Program-made: the position numbers and the translations under genes
The notes under the pieces: generated by a model
Database searches by the model: none
What the model was told of the DNA's origin: nothing
The model's input: the letters and a program-made list of their open reading frames with translations, nothing else
Part shown: positions 36,725 to 50,360 of the stretch, one piece after another
Layout of the letters: every line of letters starts with the position of its first letter
Numbering within the stretch: the stretch's first letter is position 1
NCBI GenBank assembly: GCA_013399115.1
Contig: VXAA01006069.1
Span: 284,701 to 348,700, forward strand
Length of the DNA: 64,000 nucleotides
Source of the DNA: Anseranas semipalmata
Taxonomy: Eukaryota; Chordata; Aves; Anseriformes; Anseranatidae
Direction: 5' to 3'

Positions 36725-39700
36725 CCCTTCTCTACTCCAGCACTGTTAATTTTAAGACCCTCTATGCCAACAGTTATTAAAAAATTGTTGTCCGCAGGCC
36801 TGCAGGCTTTTCACAGCAAGCTCTTTTTAACAACTGAGTTACAGCACTGCTGGTTTGCAGTGGTTTTGCAGTGGTTTGCCTATCCCTAGAAGTTATTAAA
36901 TCCTTATTCATTAAGGTGGATTTAAAGAAATTCATCATCTTCTGTTGGAATGGCATAGTATCATATTCTGCACCTTCTTAAATACAGAACAGTATTAATA
37001 AATATTTCTACTTTTCTTGAATGACCTATTTCATTATCTTCATTTAGTAATGGGAATTATTTGTTTCTTAACACTTAAACTACAGAATATATGCGAAGTT
37101 AATTCTCAACTTCTAATGTGCATCAACTCCTATGTATCCATTGTCCCCTTAATTGCTGTATTTTGCTTTGAAATGTCGAGATGTGTCCTGAAGCCACAGG
37201 GCTGTTAGCCTGGTTATTGTCCCCCGCCCCCCAACTCTTAAAACCAGAGTTTCAGCATTTTGGCTATTTCAAACATTCTTAGAGATCTCCATTTCCCATT
37301 CACACTTCTCTTCCTTCAATACCATTTACTAAGTTCTCCATCGTGACAAATACGCTCTTTTGAGGCATCAAGCATATATTTCTTTGGGGTTGCCTTCTGT
37401 TTATCCATCCTGTACGTAACTGGGGCAGGGGCAACAAAACAAAGCCAACAAGAGTGCACAAAGGGAGGCAAACCTGTATGTTTGCTAATTAGCCACTTCA
37501 GACAACTACAAAAAACATTTTGGTGGAAAAAAAATTATCTGTATTTGTGTCTCCTATTCTTTGACTGTAAAGGTAAGGCATTCACCAAGTCACCAGTTTG
37601 ATGAGTCAACCGAGACTGGACAATGCACACATTCAGGCTCTTCCTCATCCGCCTGACTCTCACCCAGGTTAAAAGCTTGTGCATGCTACCAGCCATCAGC
37701 TGCCTTCTTGATGAACAAGGCAAGACAAAAGGAACTGGCCTCAGCCCTATTCCCACTGCAGCACTACCACAGAAACTGCAGTGCTACTCCGCAGTCTCAG
37801 AGGAGAAGAAAGGCAACGCAAAGCACACGCTCCTGCATGTAGATACAACGTCCCCCATCCGCCCCAGGGAGAAGCATCCACCCTCCAACCTGGATTTGCA
37901 CATGAGGTGGATTAAACCTTAGTACAGAACCAATCCTTAGCCTCTAGGACCAAGTCTTTCGCAGGGCAACAAAACCTAACGTAGTCACCAAGAAAACCAC
38001 AACATTTGGTTTTGTAATTGCCACGACAGTCGGAAAAACATTCAGAACCTTCCAGTCTCAAGCATAGCGTGTTTATTTAAATCAAGTTAACTATTCATAC
38101 CCAATGAACTGTTAAGCATCTGGAAGCACGGGGGTACCAGTCTACTCATGTAATTCTGCACTTCAGCACACGTGGACTTCTCCACACAATCAAGAGTCCC
38201 ACATGGCACCTACAAGCACCTATTTACATGCATTCAGCTAGAGGAGAAATTCGTTATGATGTTTAGCAAGAGTCTACATTCAGAAGCTGGAAAGGAAATA
38301 ACCTAGGTACTTGCTGCACAGACACTGCAACTTACTTTGCACAACCAAAACTGACTAAGGAAAAGTCCATACAGCAGTTTAGTCTTTCACCCTTCCTATT
38401 TAAGCAGCAGAACGGGAGGGAAAGTGAAGGAGGGAAAAACAGATGTAGCAGTACATCAAAAAGCAAAATGGAGAGCCCTGCCCATACCTTCTGCAACAAA
38501 TTACCCCTAAATTAGGCAGCAAGTATGCAAAAGCATCACTCTGCTCAGACAGCTCAGGCTGCGAAGCGTACGCTCCCTGGGCTGGACTCCTCTGTACCCT
38601 GCTCTCAGGCTTGAGGGTGAACATAGCCATGCAGGTTGCCAAAAGCCTCAGATACTAAAACTTTCAGCCTTTTTTTACTACCCAGATTTTGCTGAAGTTC
38701 TCTGCTTTGTCCACGTATCTAAAAATCTTTTTATGGGATGGGAAGAATCTCAGTTTGGGCTGGAAGTCCAAGATCTACCGAGAGGGCTTGTACTCCTCCA
38801 ACTTCCTCCATCTTCTTCCCCATCAGCTTAGAAAATTCTCACAAGAAGCCAGCAGACAGGCTTCACCCACCTAAGAAGTGCATTCCATTCACTATGAAAG
38901 ATTCGATAGGAGAACCAGAAGTTTCTGCTGAAACTCTCAGTGATCACACAGTTAATGATAGTTTTAAGAGGCCATAACAATATCTCAAAGGTCTATTGCA
39001 GACTGAAGTCAGTTCACATTCCTCTCATAATTTCTGTTTAAGGTTAGCTGGGTCTGAAGGAGTTGCTTGAATATTAAATTCAGATGAAAGTACAGAGTGA
39101 CTTTAAAATACAAGTGCTATTCCTGACTAGTAATACTTCTGCATCCATATAAACCTTCCCAAATCCTTACGACCAGCCTTCCTATATAACATAATCCACT
39201 TGGAGGCTTTGTCTGCATAAGGCACTTTGGATTACTTAAGAGAGAAAACCCATACAAATTAAAAAAAAAAATAGATTGGTTAAACTGCTTGAGACCCTCT
39301 CCAGACACTCTTTTCCAGAATCAGAGTAACTCTCAATTATTCTGCCTCAGAGATGTAAAGGAATCCACTTGAAATTCACACCTTCAGCTGACTCGAATCA
39401 TTTCTCAATGGCATGTGAAGACAAGCCCTTAACTCCAGAACCACACGCAGGATTTGCTCGGGAGTGACTGTTAAAAATACCTCCCTTAGGAGATGGGCCC
39501 AGACAACACAATGCATCGTGATGCTGGTTCGACACCAAACCCGTCTGAGAATGCAAGAAAACACGCAATCACAAAAGCCTGAATTCTGGTAAATAATTTC
39601 ATGACTGTGTATTTGCCAAGCTTGTTTTAGAGAAGGATTTCTGACAGGCACCTAGCCTTAGTTTTAGAAGCCTCTTATCCTGACACAGTTTGCCAAGACT

Positions 39701-42700
39701 TCTCCCTTACCCCCTCCCCATCCCCAGCCTGTCCCCGCAAGCTGCATCCCCCGCCTGTGTCCTTCACAAACCTGCCCCGCTGCAGCGCCAGCAGCCGCGC
39801 GCAGCCCAACACAAAGCGCAGCGGTGATGTAGGGCCCTGGCCGCGCAATTTTAAGCATCACCTGGAAGAGAAGGAGCAGCAGACCGAACGGGAACGCCGG
39901 GTTCAGGGCCAGCAGGCTCGGCTTCGCGTGCTCCCTCCCCCGCAGCTCTGTTTTTTCCTGGGGATACATTTTCAGATCACAGCCGCGACCTGCTGCAGAT
40001 ACAAATCAGCTTTGCTCATCCCACAGTTTTGTCACTGACAAAAAATAGCTCTGGAGGGAGAGGAGGAGGTTTTCAGCTGTTTTCTTCTCCAGTCCTCTCG
40101 AGCTCTGTCCTCTTCCTCCAGCTTTTATACCTTGTAATAAGGGATAAGCCATTTTCTCGTGCTCATGGCTCGATGTCAGAATAGCTGTTTTCTTATTCTG
40201 CAGAGCCCGCAAATCCCCACAGCTGCCTTTAAAACAAACTCAATAGCAGGCACAATGTTCCAGCAGCACCTCAGCAACGTGATCATCAGGCTTTTTGCAG
40301 AGGAGCTGAAAGAAGCCAGCAACTGCTCGTCTCCTTGCCAAGGGGAGCCCTGAGACACAGCTGGGGCCAAACAGGAGTGGTTTGGATGATGCTTCTACCG
40401 GGTGCCTCTGATACTCAGAGATCACAGCAACAGGAGAGGGACATTTTCCGAGGCAGGATCAGAAATACCTGGTTCTAAAGATGGCTGGAAAGCGTGTAAC
40501 GTACTGTTCTTCAATTTCTCATCAACAGGAACCTTATTCTTCCCAAAACATTGGTCCTGTTATGAACAACTCCGAGGCCTCCCCCACAGAGCATCGAGCT
40601 GCATCGCATTAAAGCCGTTCCTTTCTCCTTGCCTCTAGCATATTCCAAGCATGTAAACAACTCTGCTGTGCACACAAGCAAAGTCACAGCTAGCCAGCGA
40701 AAGCTGCAGCACTAAGGGCACCATAGGAACCAATCCAATCCTAATAACCAATTATTTTTGTAGGACACTGTATTTATTAACTAGAAGCTAACTGTTATTA
40801 ATGCAAACACACAAGTGAAAAATGATCCCATCAGAAAAGCTGAAGAAATATTTTAGAGTATTATTTTTCATGGATAAAGTCATGTTTCACGGGCTTTGTT
40901 ACCCCCATAACCAAAACACACAAGAGATGTCAGTCTGAATGATCATCAAAGGAGGTTTCTCACCACCGCAACTGGAAGAAGCGTGACAAGAATAGAAGAA
41001 AGGCAAGTGTTAGAAAACCCAAGCAGGCTTACTGTCTGGGGATTTCTTGGTTGATGCAACACCACATGACAAGTAATGTTCTTGGAGCCGGGCCTGAAAA
41101 CCTATATGAACTATTTGCAGTTCATCATTAAAAACAAACACCCCACCCCACGCCCCCCTTCTCATCTATTTAAAAGTGAAGTAATTAGAAGGAGATGCAC
41201 TGTTACAAAAGTTATCAAGATTTAAAGCAAAAGCATTGCCTTGCCAATTACACTCCTGCTTTACGCTCTCTGGTCCAAGTACACCAGGCAAGCTACCCTG
41301 GTGGGACCTGCTCCTCGGGGCAAGCTTCAGCAGCCAGATCCATCCCCTTTTGCCACGGAATGCCCTTGCAGGCCTCTTGCTCAAACCACACATCTCTCCC
41401 CGCAGGCAAGTCTGCGAGCAGGAAAAATTGAGGCCTGGAGGAAACGCAGGTCATCTCTGACCCCTATCTCATCCTTCCAGGGGTTCCGAGCGGATCCCAC
41501 AGGAAAAACAAAAGTAACTGCAGCTACGTCTGTTTAGGGCCTTCTCTGCATTAGGAGGTTTGCAGCGGCAGGAATCCAGGGAAACAGCTCTGGAGCTGTG
41601 ACTCGAACACGGCTGTGCTGCCAGCCCCAGCCCCAGCGCTGAGGGCACACCAGAGTGCCTCGTGGCCCTTCCACTCACGCAATTTGTCACCTCTTCAGCT
41701 GTAACACAGCTCCTGTCCTCCTGCCCGCACCTACTCGGCAAACGGGAGCAAATCGCTGGTGGCCCAGCACCCGCTAGCTTCCTTTGGCTTACTTTACACG
41801 TTCACAAATGTCAGGCTACATAAATTCCAGGCCTCGCTCCTTCCTTCCACAATGCAAAAATTGCCCCATCACACACATCCCTCTCCCATCCCACTTCTTG
41901 ACAAATGTCACTGCCCGTGCTGTTGCCACAGCAAGCTTTATCTGCATGAGGCCCAGAATCACCCACTTCTTCCCAGCACCCGCACTGCTTTCCCGTCCTC
42001 CTCCCTGCCGCCCAGCGGCCCAACGCCCACCCGCTCAGTCCCGCACGGGGCTTTTACCCAAGGAAGATGTACTAAAACCAGCATCTGAGAGCTGGTTTCG
42101 TACCTAAAATTGAGTAGCCTTCCTTGCAGCTAAGATTTCCTTATCTTATCCACATTCCCTACCTTCAACACTTTTAACACAAATTAAAAAGTAAAAAAAA
42201 AAAGCCTTCCCCTTTCATATTTTGTGTCAAGGCAAGCAGTTGTTTTATTACCAAGGCAAAACGATTCCTTTGACAAAACTGGAGTTTAACTCCAACGCTA
42301 CGCTTGCAAAGCAGTCCTGCACACTCTCCTTTTCCGCTCCAAAAACCCTCCTCATGGTAACTCTGTACCAAACATAACACGTGTTATGAAGAATTCATAT
42401 GGCACTGCAACTAAATGTTAACTTCTGACTAAGGTAAATTAAAGTTCATGGTTAAAGCAGGTGAAAGTGTATCTCAGTCTGCAAGTGGGAAGATTTAGGC
42501 AACTCTTCACAGACTCGGGCCTTGAGAAGTGCAAGGCTCAGCTGCTGCACCCTGTGAATCTGACAAGATGCACGGTCATAAATACCAACACCAGAAGGTT
42601 GTAGCTACATCTCAGTGCCAAGTATCTGACAGCCATCTCCTATTTAGAGGAGCCTGGTCAGAAGACTATAGCCTAGACATAACTGAAGATTTAATGACAA

Positions 42701-43978
42701 AGGGGGACTGTTGAACTGGAAATGTGAAGCATTTCAGGTGAAAATTATGAATGATAGCAACAGCCCAAATTAAAAATATTACAATTTTGTCATTTACCAT
42801 TTACATTTATAAATAAGTAAAAATGAAAGAAAGGTCAGAGAGTGGAGGTTTTGTTTTTTGTATGCTGTCAGCAAACACACACCTTCGCCTATATTCACTA
42901 TGCACAAAACACATTCAATATCAAAAATGCCCAGCACAGGACATAGCATGGTTTTAATTAATAAAAAGACAAAACTCAGTTTATTACCTCTTCTATGATC
43001 AGAGTCACATGATGTACTTCATATCAAAGATTTGCCCCAGGCAGAAGCACTCAGAGTGCATCCGTTTACATCTTAAAGGATTTCAAAAAGATGCTGAAGC
43101 TTCTGTGCCTTTCATGAATCGGTTTTGATCGACCCCTTGTCTTAGGCCCACTGCAGTTGAAAAACTCAAGCAGAGATTATTTAAGCTAATTTAACTGAAT
43201 TCCAAGGGCCGCTTTTGAGTCATCCTGTCAGGGTCACAATGCAGTCTGCAGAGCTCCCCAGTTTTACCACTAACCCAGCATAAGGCAAAAAGGCACCACG
43301 GACCTAGGGTTTCCTGTCAGACCCCCAGCTCAAACACAAACCTGTTGAAATATAAGGCCTTGACCGACACATGCTTGTTGAGGAAAGGCAAACTGAGTGG
43401 TACATAAGAGCACACGAACACCGAAAAAGGGGAGCGCGTTTATCCAGGAAGCACCTAGTATGCCAGTGCAACCCAGAAAGGTTATGAAACAAGTATAATA
43501 AACCTTCATACTCACACCCAAATAATGGGAATATTTGGCTCCTTCAAGGTGCCATAACCTCACAGAAACAGCTGAAATGAATTTGACATTTTTATCCTTA
43601 TAAATAACATAAAGCTAAAGCAAAGGAAAAGCAACATTTGCAGTTTAGGGAAAGACATCAAAACAAGTGGGCCCCATAGCACTCAACTGCTAAACTACAT
43701 GTGAGAATCTTCTGAGTGGTTGGAATCTGGGACACGGAGGAAAGGTCTTCTTGTTTTTAAATTAATTATTAATCAATCTTTTCAGCCATCAAATCCCTGC
43801 AATGACTCATTCACTTTCTTTACCAAAGTCTATATTGTTACGAGAAGATAGCAATTCCACTCATGCATTACCCTCCTGAGTGCAATTCTTAACCCTGCAT
43901 ATGAGAAAGGATTTTAGTAGGTTCATTCCTCTCTCCCACAAAAAGATTATGTTCTCATTGACCCTGAAAAGAATATCA

Positions 43979-43979
<1 letters not shown>
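36725..43979. other. Intron stretch with one GC-rich block
   Basis: No gene or RNA was recognised on either strand. A small imperfect tandem duplication of GGTTTGCAGT lies at about 36,851-36,880. The GC-rich block at 39.70-39.96 kb is listed separately, and 41.2-42.1 kb is moderately GC-rich without a clear island. The remainder is AT-rich intronic sequence. Confidence 0.45.
39700..39960. other. GC-rich intronic block
   Basis: C-rich on the plus strand with clusters such as GCCGCGCGCAGCC near 39,792. On the minus strand a pyrimidine tract ends in CTTCTCTTCCAG and is followed by GTGATG (around 39,862-39,880), so it could serve as a 3' splice site of a 5' exon or, less likely, a donor. No conserved peptide was recognised. 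Possible alternative exon or promoter; weak evidence. Confidence 0.3.

Positions 43980-44013
<34 letters not shown>
43980..44013. repeat. Poly(A) tract, 34 bases
   Basis: The longest homopolymer in the window: 34 A's, then GGAAAAA. A perfect run this long could be a young retroposition tail or recent slippage, but the 300 bases on its left show no recognisable retrocopy. Read length at such a run is often unreliable. Confidence 0.92.
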
Positions 44014-44015
<2 letters not shown>

Positions 44016-47000
44016 AAAAACTAAATACTTAGAATTTTTATGTTCTCTTGTTTCTCTTAATGTAAAGTCCACCTGAGTTATTCATATGGAAAATCAGTGT
44101 TCTTCTGGTGATGGCATGCACTGGAAGCAATAAGAAAATTCACGTCACCAGAAACCCTCAATAAACATGCCATTAAATAATTCAATGCTTTCACACCCCT
44201 GCTGACAATTCCTACTGTCTGTAAAGGAATTCAGCTTTATGGAAACATGGCTTAAAAGGAGGCGCTTTTTAAGCTTACAAAATTAATAACTTGATCCTAC
44301 ACCCCACATCCATCTAACCCCCTTTTCAGAGTCACCAGCTTTATTTCGTGAATTCAGCTGCAAGACTGGAGCTCAGCTGGAGATACCTATGTACAAAGCT
44401 TGCTCTTTTCCTGCACTAAAATTATACCAGAACGTTACAACACATTTGCATATCTCCCACACACATGGAGTTTTTTTGCCAGCAATAACATGACAACGGC
44501 ACCAAGGCTCGGAACACATACCAGACAGATAGGGAACGAGAGGGTGGAGTTTCCCGCAGGAACACCCAGGCTGAAGTCCAGCAGCTCCCAGGGAAGGTGC
44601 TGCCTTTCTGCCAGCCTCATGCCTTTGGATCAGAGTCCCACTTACCAGTGTCAACTGTGAAACTCCTCCTAGGAAATGAAAAGCTTCCTATAGTTTCTCT
44701 GCTCTCCACGGCCTTATGGCTACTATCAGGAAAAGTGGTATCACTCCACCCTTTTTCCATAAAAAGAAAAATGGGGATAGAGAGGAACAAACCCTGCTGG
44801 GTTCTCTCTCCCCTAGTCTCACGTATAGTTTCCCTGGGAATATTTCCACTGACAACCCCCACTGCTGTCCTTAATTTCAATCTTTCAATCACACAGAAGT
44901 GATGTGAAATTCACACGACACTTGTCAGCTTTACAGCCACACAAGTTCCACAATAACATCACTTAAAACAATCAGACCTTCTTTCTTTACCCTAGCAAAG
45001 CTATAAAAAAATTACAGGTAGCAGACCTGCTGGAAGAGTTTGATTTACACAGTTGTGCACAGTTATTTTCAGAAAAGCTTTTGGTTAAAAAAATAAAAAT
45101 GATGACAGTGCTGAAGATTTCTGGCACCTTATCTCCCCCTAAGCTGCCAGGAAAAAAAGAAAAAGAAAAAAAAATACATTGATCCAAGTAAAAGCAAGCA
45201 GTAAAACATTACTATCAATCACAGGAAGGTACCTGATCTGCCACAAATGAAGTGTTACCAAAGTGTGAGAATAAGTAATAAGTTTCAGTGATCTTGAAAG
45301 CCAACAGTGGAATCCAGTGTCGTAACTCAAGGTGCACTACACACTAGGAATCGTAACTTGAATGCTCAAGGCGTGCAGAGCCATGGCCTTCCCCTCATTC
45401 TCTCCAGCTGCCCATTCTTCCCTGTCCCACCCTACTATGGTATCCCAACAGAGCAATCCAGATAAAATACAAGCTGAACAAGTCAATTAATCTGAAACTC
45501 AAGAAAGTCTCAATCACTGCATAGGAAAAAACTGAAAGCAAGCCCATAAAAGTGAGACAGTATAACAATAACAGACTAAACACAATACCCCCCCCCAAAT
45601 GATTAAGAATCTTTTATTAACCATCCTGTTACACAGCTACAGGGAAAGTGCCCTTGTAGCACAATCTGACGAAGGCACAACTAGAAAGAAATGGAACAAC
45701 CAAACACCACGTTTGCTATCATCACATCAGGCTGAGTACAAGCCATGCACGTGGGACAAGACTCTATGCTAGAAGCAGGCTGACACACCAGCACACTCAG
45801 GGAAGATCTAAATTGCGGTGGACTGGGGAATGGAAAAATGCAGAACCACATGAAAGAAAGGCAAACCCTGCTTACAAAATCGCAGTGAGTCAGCTCCTGA
45901 GGACTGGTCTACACTGCTCTGAAAACAAGATGCACATTCCTGGTGTGACTTCCAGTTACTCTGAATGAAAACAAACCCACCCCCTACATACACTTTTAAT
46001 TTAGAAGGTGATATTCCAAAAAGGTATTGGGAAACATCAGTAGCACTGTTTAACCCATTCAAACTTCAGAAAACATTTTCAGCAAGTGCTGATCCACACA
46101 GCCTTTTAACCCTACGCGCATCAATCCATGTTCAGTGCATTCAGTAAGCAAGAAACACTCGTATCCCTGTCCTCAGATCAATCAGAAACAGCTTATCTTG
46201 GGGGATACCTCCAACTCAAAAAGGTCATTGAGTTATTTTTAAGAGGATCTCTTTCTAAAATGCCATGACCCCTTAGCCTGCCCAGTTCCATCATCTTTGA
46301 TCAGACTATCCAGAAAGCCAAGAATATGCCCCAAGGCCTTTTGTGACAGGCTGTGAAACTCAGCCATATATAATGTTGTAAGTAACACTACGTTACATGG
46401 CTACTCTGAGCATTTAGTTGGAGAGTGCAACTTTGTCCTCACTGAAAAAGCAGAGATAGCTATCAGGTTTTCATAACCCGTCGCCCCTTCACTGAGTGCC
46501 CTTGGCTGGAAGCAGCTCTCCCACTGATCACATTACGGCTCATTTTGTTGTTGGCGGCTTTCTGGTCTTTTGCTTTTTTTGCTGGTGTTGTTTACAGATG
46601 TTATTAGTGACTGGGGCTTTTCTTGGTATATTGACTATTTCTGAAAAATTAATATATACTCCAAAGAATTACTGCAACACGTGCAGAAAAACACAGGTCA
46701 GACAAAGCAGCTCTATCATCTTACTTTGCTGACAAGTATTAAATCAAGGTGCTGGCTACCTTGATTTTACCACATCAGCATACACTGCAAGGAAGCACCT
46801 TGTCCAACCCCTCCCAAAAGAACAGAAACCTTTAAACTGGCTCATTTCAGGGAAAGGATTAAAGGTTGTTTCAGGTGCTGTTCTTGCACACTGGATCCCT
46901 CTGCTGAGTACTGCAGTTTATCACTGCTAAATACTTATATTGCAGAAGTACCTAGAGGCCTCAGGTAGGTCAGGGCCTCAGCGTGCCAGGCACAGAATAT

Positions 47001-49534
47001 ATACATAATACATGACAGCCCTTGCCTCATCATATTTTTCTATTTCAAGCGTTTGTCTCTTCCCACTAACGCAGCTGTGTGAACAACCCACACAAACAAG
47101 GGAAACTTGTGACTGGGCAAAAAAAAAGAAAAAAACGAGTTCTACTAACTATGTATGCAAGTGCTATCTAACATACACAGAAGCAATTCTTCTCATTAGG
47201 ATATTACATGTAAGGATTTAGCTAAACGTCAAAGCAAAGCAGGCTTGGGGCTTTAGTCGGGCACAACTCCAGTAATTATAACAAAGACAGGAGCAGCAGC
47301 TGAAATAAGCTTTGCTAAATGCTTACGGATGAGAGCTCCAGTTCTCATCCTCCTATCCCTCACAATCTATGCAATTCTGTTTTAGGGAAAGGCACACCGC
47401 TGTTGCCTTCAGATTGAAGGCTGGTTGAGATAGCAGTTGTGCAAGACCAGTAAGTAAATAAATATTAAATTGCAGGAGTTGTAGGGAGAGAAACTACAGA
47501 CGTAGTGCTAGAAACACATTTGCATATCTTAAATCAGCTGCATTAAAGAGGAATGAACATACTATAAATCTCAAATGATGCTTAACAAGACGATAGGGTT
47601 CTAGGCAGCCCGATTATTTTGCCAAGCTAACAGCCTGTCATTCCAGATTGTCTCGCTCTGAACACGCGTACCAGGAGGGCACAGTCGACAGACGCGGACC
47701 AACACGTTACCCGTGCTCCTTGCTCCCTGCTGCTGTGCCTACCAGTGCCCCTCTGGGCACCACCCACCCACCTCTGCCGTCCCGAACACTCACCTGCATC
47801 CTACAGCGCTTCCCCGCAGCTGAAAAGGAAACACTGGCATTGCTGTGGAGCTTACCACCATTAGAAGTTACTACTGGTCAGCTGCCGCCCAGGGACGTGG
47901 AGCACGTGGTCTTGGGAAAAAACAGCCAATATTCATCAGCCAAAAGGTGGTAAATGGACAGGGGACTGTCCGGCTCCATCACGGCCCACTGCTTCTCGCA
48001 TGGGACTGTCTTTAGACGCAACACCCCTACTTCCGCAGCCCTCCCCACTTCCCCCGTGCCACAGCAGCATCCCCTGCCCCCTGCGGCAGCGAGTCACCCC
48101 GTGGCGTGACCTGCCAATAGTGTTAATAATCGTTAAGTTCCTTACATAATTTGAACTGACCAGATAAATGGGCTTTGCAGGCAGCTTGGAGAAATATTTT
48201 ACTTCAAAAGGTGGCAGATTCAGTTTACGGGCAGAAAATTACAATTTCTTCTGAGCTCCTGCAGAAGATAAGAGTTAAAGGAATGGGAAAGAGATTGATG
48301 CCTTATTGATCAAATCAGTTCTAATTGCACATAGAAAACTTTTCTACAGCTTCCAGTATTACACTGAGCACGAACTACTTCATGAAATGCAAAGTCACAT
48401 AAGTGAAAAGTTTGGGAACTCAATAAAAGACAGGTTTGTTATAGTCAATCACCAGAGGCAGTAGAATGTTGCAATTGCAAACAAACTCTAGCACTTGAAA
48501 TAGTAAATAAAACCAAGAAATGTATTATTTATTTAAATGTAAAAAAAAAAAATCTAAAAGGGACCCAAAAAAAGCTGTGAACAGAGTGACACAATATTAC
48601 AGCTAAACCACAGCAGCATTGAAATAATTGGGCAAAGAGCTGTTTATTTTTCCCTTGCAAATCCCTCTCTCCCCCCCCACTTTACTGTCTGAGGTGCCAG
48701 ACGATAACGTCACCAACTTCTTATAGTATGTCCTTTCCACCATTAAGAGGTGCAAATACAGCGTTACTACACAACGTGTTAAGCAGATCTACGTAAAATC
48801 AAGACTTGGAAAGGAAAACTTCACCCTTCCATCCCAATCCCTTCTACAGTCCTTAGCTGCTGGAAGTGTTTCACTTCCCAGAGAGGCTAAATCTGGTATG
48901 GACAAGGACAGGCATACCTTACCCTCTGATGGTGGGCCTCGCTACACTGGTCACATTCCCCTATGCTACAGCGAGTTTGCTGACAAATACCTGTGCTCCA
49001 CACTGCTTTCCTCCCCGAGGTGCTGCAGTTGGAATTGTTGCCTGCGGTGGGGCCAGGTTCAGACCCACAGAAGAACCAGCCGGCCAGAAGCAGCTCAGCT
49101 TGCAGAAGTCTGGCTGTGGGGACTGGCCTTGGTTATCACCGATGGACAAGCCTTGTGCCTATTCAAAGAAGCATCAAAGCAAAAAAGCAGTGGAATAAAA
49201 CCACCAAAGTAAGGCTATTTTCCAGTTTCTGTGTCTAATTTTAGCACTGAAAATTCTGCATGACAAATATAACTCTACCAGTAGGAAAGCAAAAAAAAGA
49301 AAAGAATCTGACATGGAAATTGCAGCCCTCAAGTAAGGTATATAGAGGTCCTTTTTATTGGAAAGAAGCAGTCGAAATAAAATCTGTGCTGACACCTGTA
49401 AAAGATTTTCTTCTGCTTTGAGACAACCTTGGCAATAACACTGTTGCAGACATAAGAGTTTACTATTTTGGGAGGGAATTTCAATCAATTTACTCATCAA
49501 TTAATAAACTTCTAATTACCACTTCTGGTATTGA
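44014..49534. other. Intron stretch without recognised elements
   Basis: Ordinary intronic DNA. Short C-runs occur near 45,590 and 48,670. A perfect 10-bp inverted repeat lies at 46,741-46,767. A modestly GC-rich patch lies at 47,650-47,810. No gene or RNA was recognised. Confidence 0.45.
46741..46767. repeat. Perfect 10-bp inverted repeat, 7-base loop
   Basis: AAATCAAGGT at 46,741-46,750 is followed after seven bases by its exact complement ACCTTGATTT at 46,758-46,767. It could form a hairpin in DNA or RNA. It is too short to be a miRNA precursor and may be chance. Confidence 0.85.
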
Positions 49535-50080
49535 AAGAAATGCAGCTGGGAGAGAGGGGCGAGAAAAAGAGAGAAAAAGCCCTGCAGGCACCCAGGTCAG
49601 TGCAGAAGGAGGGCAGGAGGGGCTCCGGGCGCTGCAGCAGAAGTTTCCCTGCGGCCTGTGGAGAGGCCCATGGAGGAGCAGGCCGTCCCTCTGCAGCCCA
49701 TGGGCACCACACGGAGCAGGTCTCCCATGGAGAGGAGCCCACACAGGAGCAGGAAGCCTGGAGGGAGCTGCCGGCCGAGGGGGACCCGTGCTGGAGCAGT
49801 TTGGTCCTGAGGGATGGACCCCGTGGTACGGCCCCATATGGGAGCAGTTCTTGTAGAAGTGGGTAGATGGGGCAGAGGTGTTTTTAGTTTGATTTTAGTG
49901 CTCACTGCTCTAGTCTGTTATCAATAGGTAAAAAAATTATATTAATCTCTCTTACGCTGAGTCTGTTTTGCCAGCGACAGTAACTGGCGAGCGATCTCCC
50001 TGTCCTTAGGCAGAAAGGCCCAACCCATGAGCATTTTCATCATATTTCCTCCCCCTGTCCCCTTGAGGAGGGGGTGAGAG
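49535..50080 (+). mobile_element. Avian endogenous-retrovirus LTR fragment (solo)
   Basis: The left part has spaced GGAGCAG units (49,675, 49,713, 49,746, 49,793 and 49,841), several followed by 'cccatgg' or 'ccgtgg' phrases, a hallmark of a common bird LTR. The right part has the matching tail: TGAGTCTGTTTTGCC near 49,958-49,973, then 'gcgacagtaactggcgagcg' and 'atctccctgtcctta', then a CCCCTGTCC...GAGGAGGGGGTGAGAG phrase near 50,050-50,078. Orientation is inferred from the position of the AATAAA-like region, here degraded (about 49,925-49,935). The terminal 40-50 bases of the usual form are missing. No internal gag, pol or env sequence was seen next to it, and the long opposite-strand frames across it are compositional. 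Family name not assigned. Confidence 0.65.
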
Positions 50081-50360
50081 CACCGTGCCGGAGCTGCGCT
50101 ACCTGTGGCTGCGAGGCCCTGCTGGCTTCTCCTCCCGCCCAGGCCCTGCTGCCGCTTGCCCGGCTACCGCCCGGGCGCCTCCAACTGGCCCCGCTCCGGC
50201 GGGCGATGGGCGCGTTCCGTTGCAGGAGCCGGGTGGAACCGGCTGCAGGCAACGCAGGCCAACCGCACCACCGGCACCTCGCCAGCCGCAGCCGGCACTG
50301 ACATCAGGGCTGACACCAAGGTCCGCGTACCTCGACCCAGGAGTGGGCAGACTGCAGGGA
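50080..50360. other. CpG-rich block next to the LTR fragment
   Basis: Directly after the LTR similarity stops, about 280 bases become strongly GC- and CpG-rich (clusters such as CTACCGCCCGGGCGCC near 50,163). It does not fit the LTR tail. It could be a separate GC-rich repeat, a CpG island or a poorly known internal part of the element. Open frames in all directions here are compositional. Confidence 0.35.

Noticed and set aside
48075..48089. CTCF-like TGCCCCCTGCGGCAG
   Set aside because: It differs from the core CTCF motif at important positions. Insufficient without binding data.
49490..49905. Minus-strand frames of 100-115 codons rich in Pro, Ala and Cys
   Set aside because: They are antisense to the spaced GGAGCAG units of the LTR fragment and are not genes.
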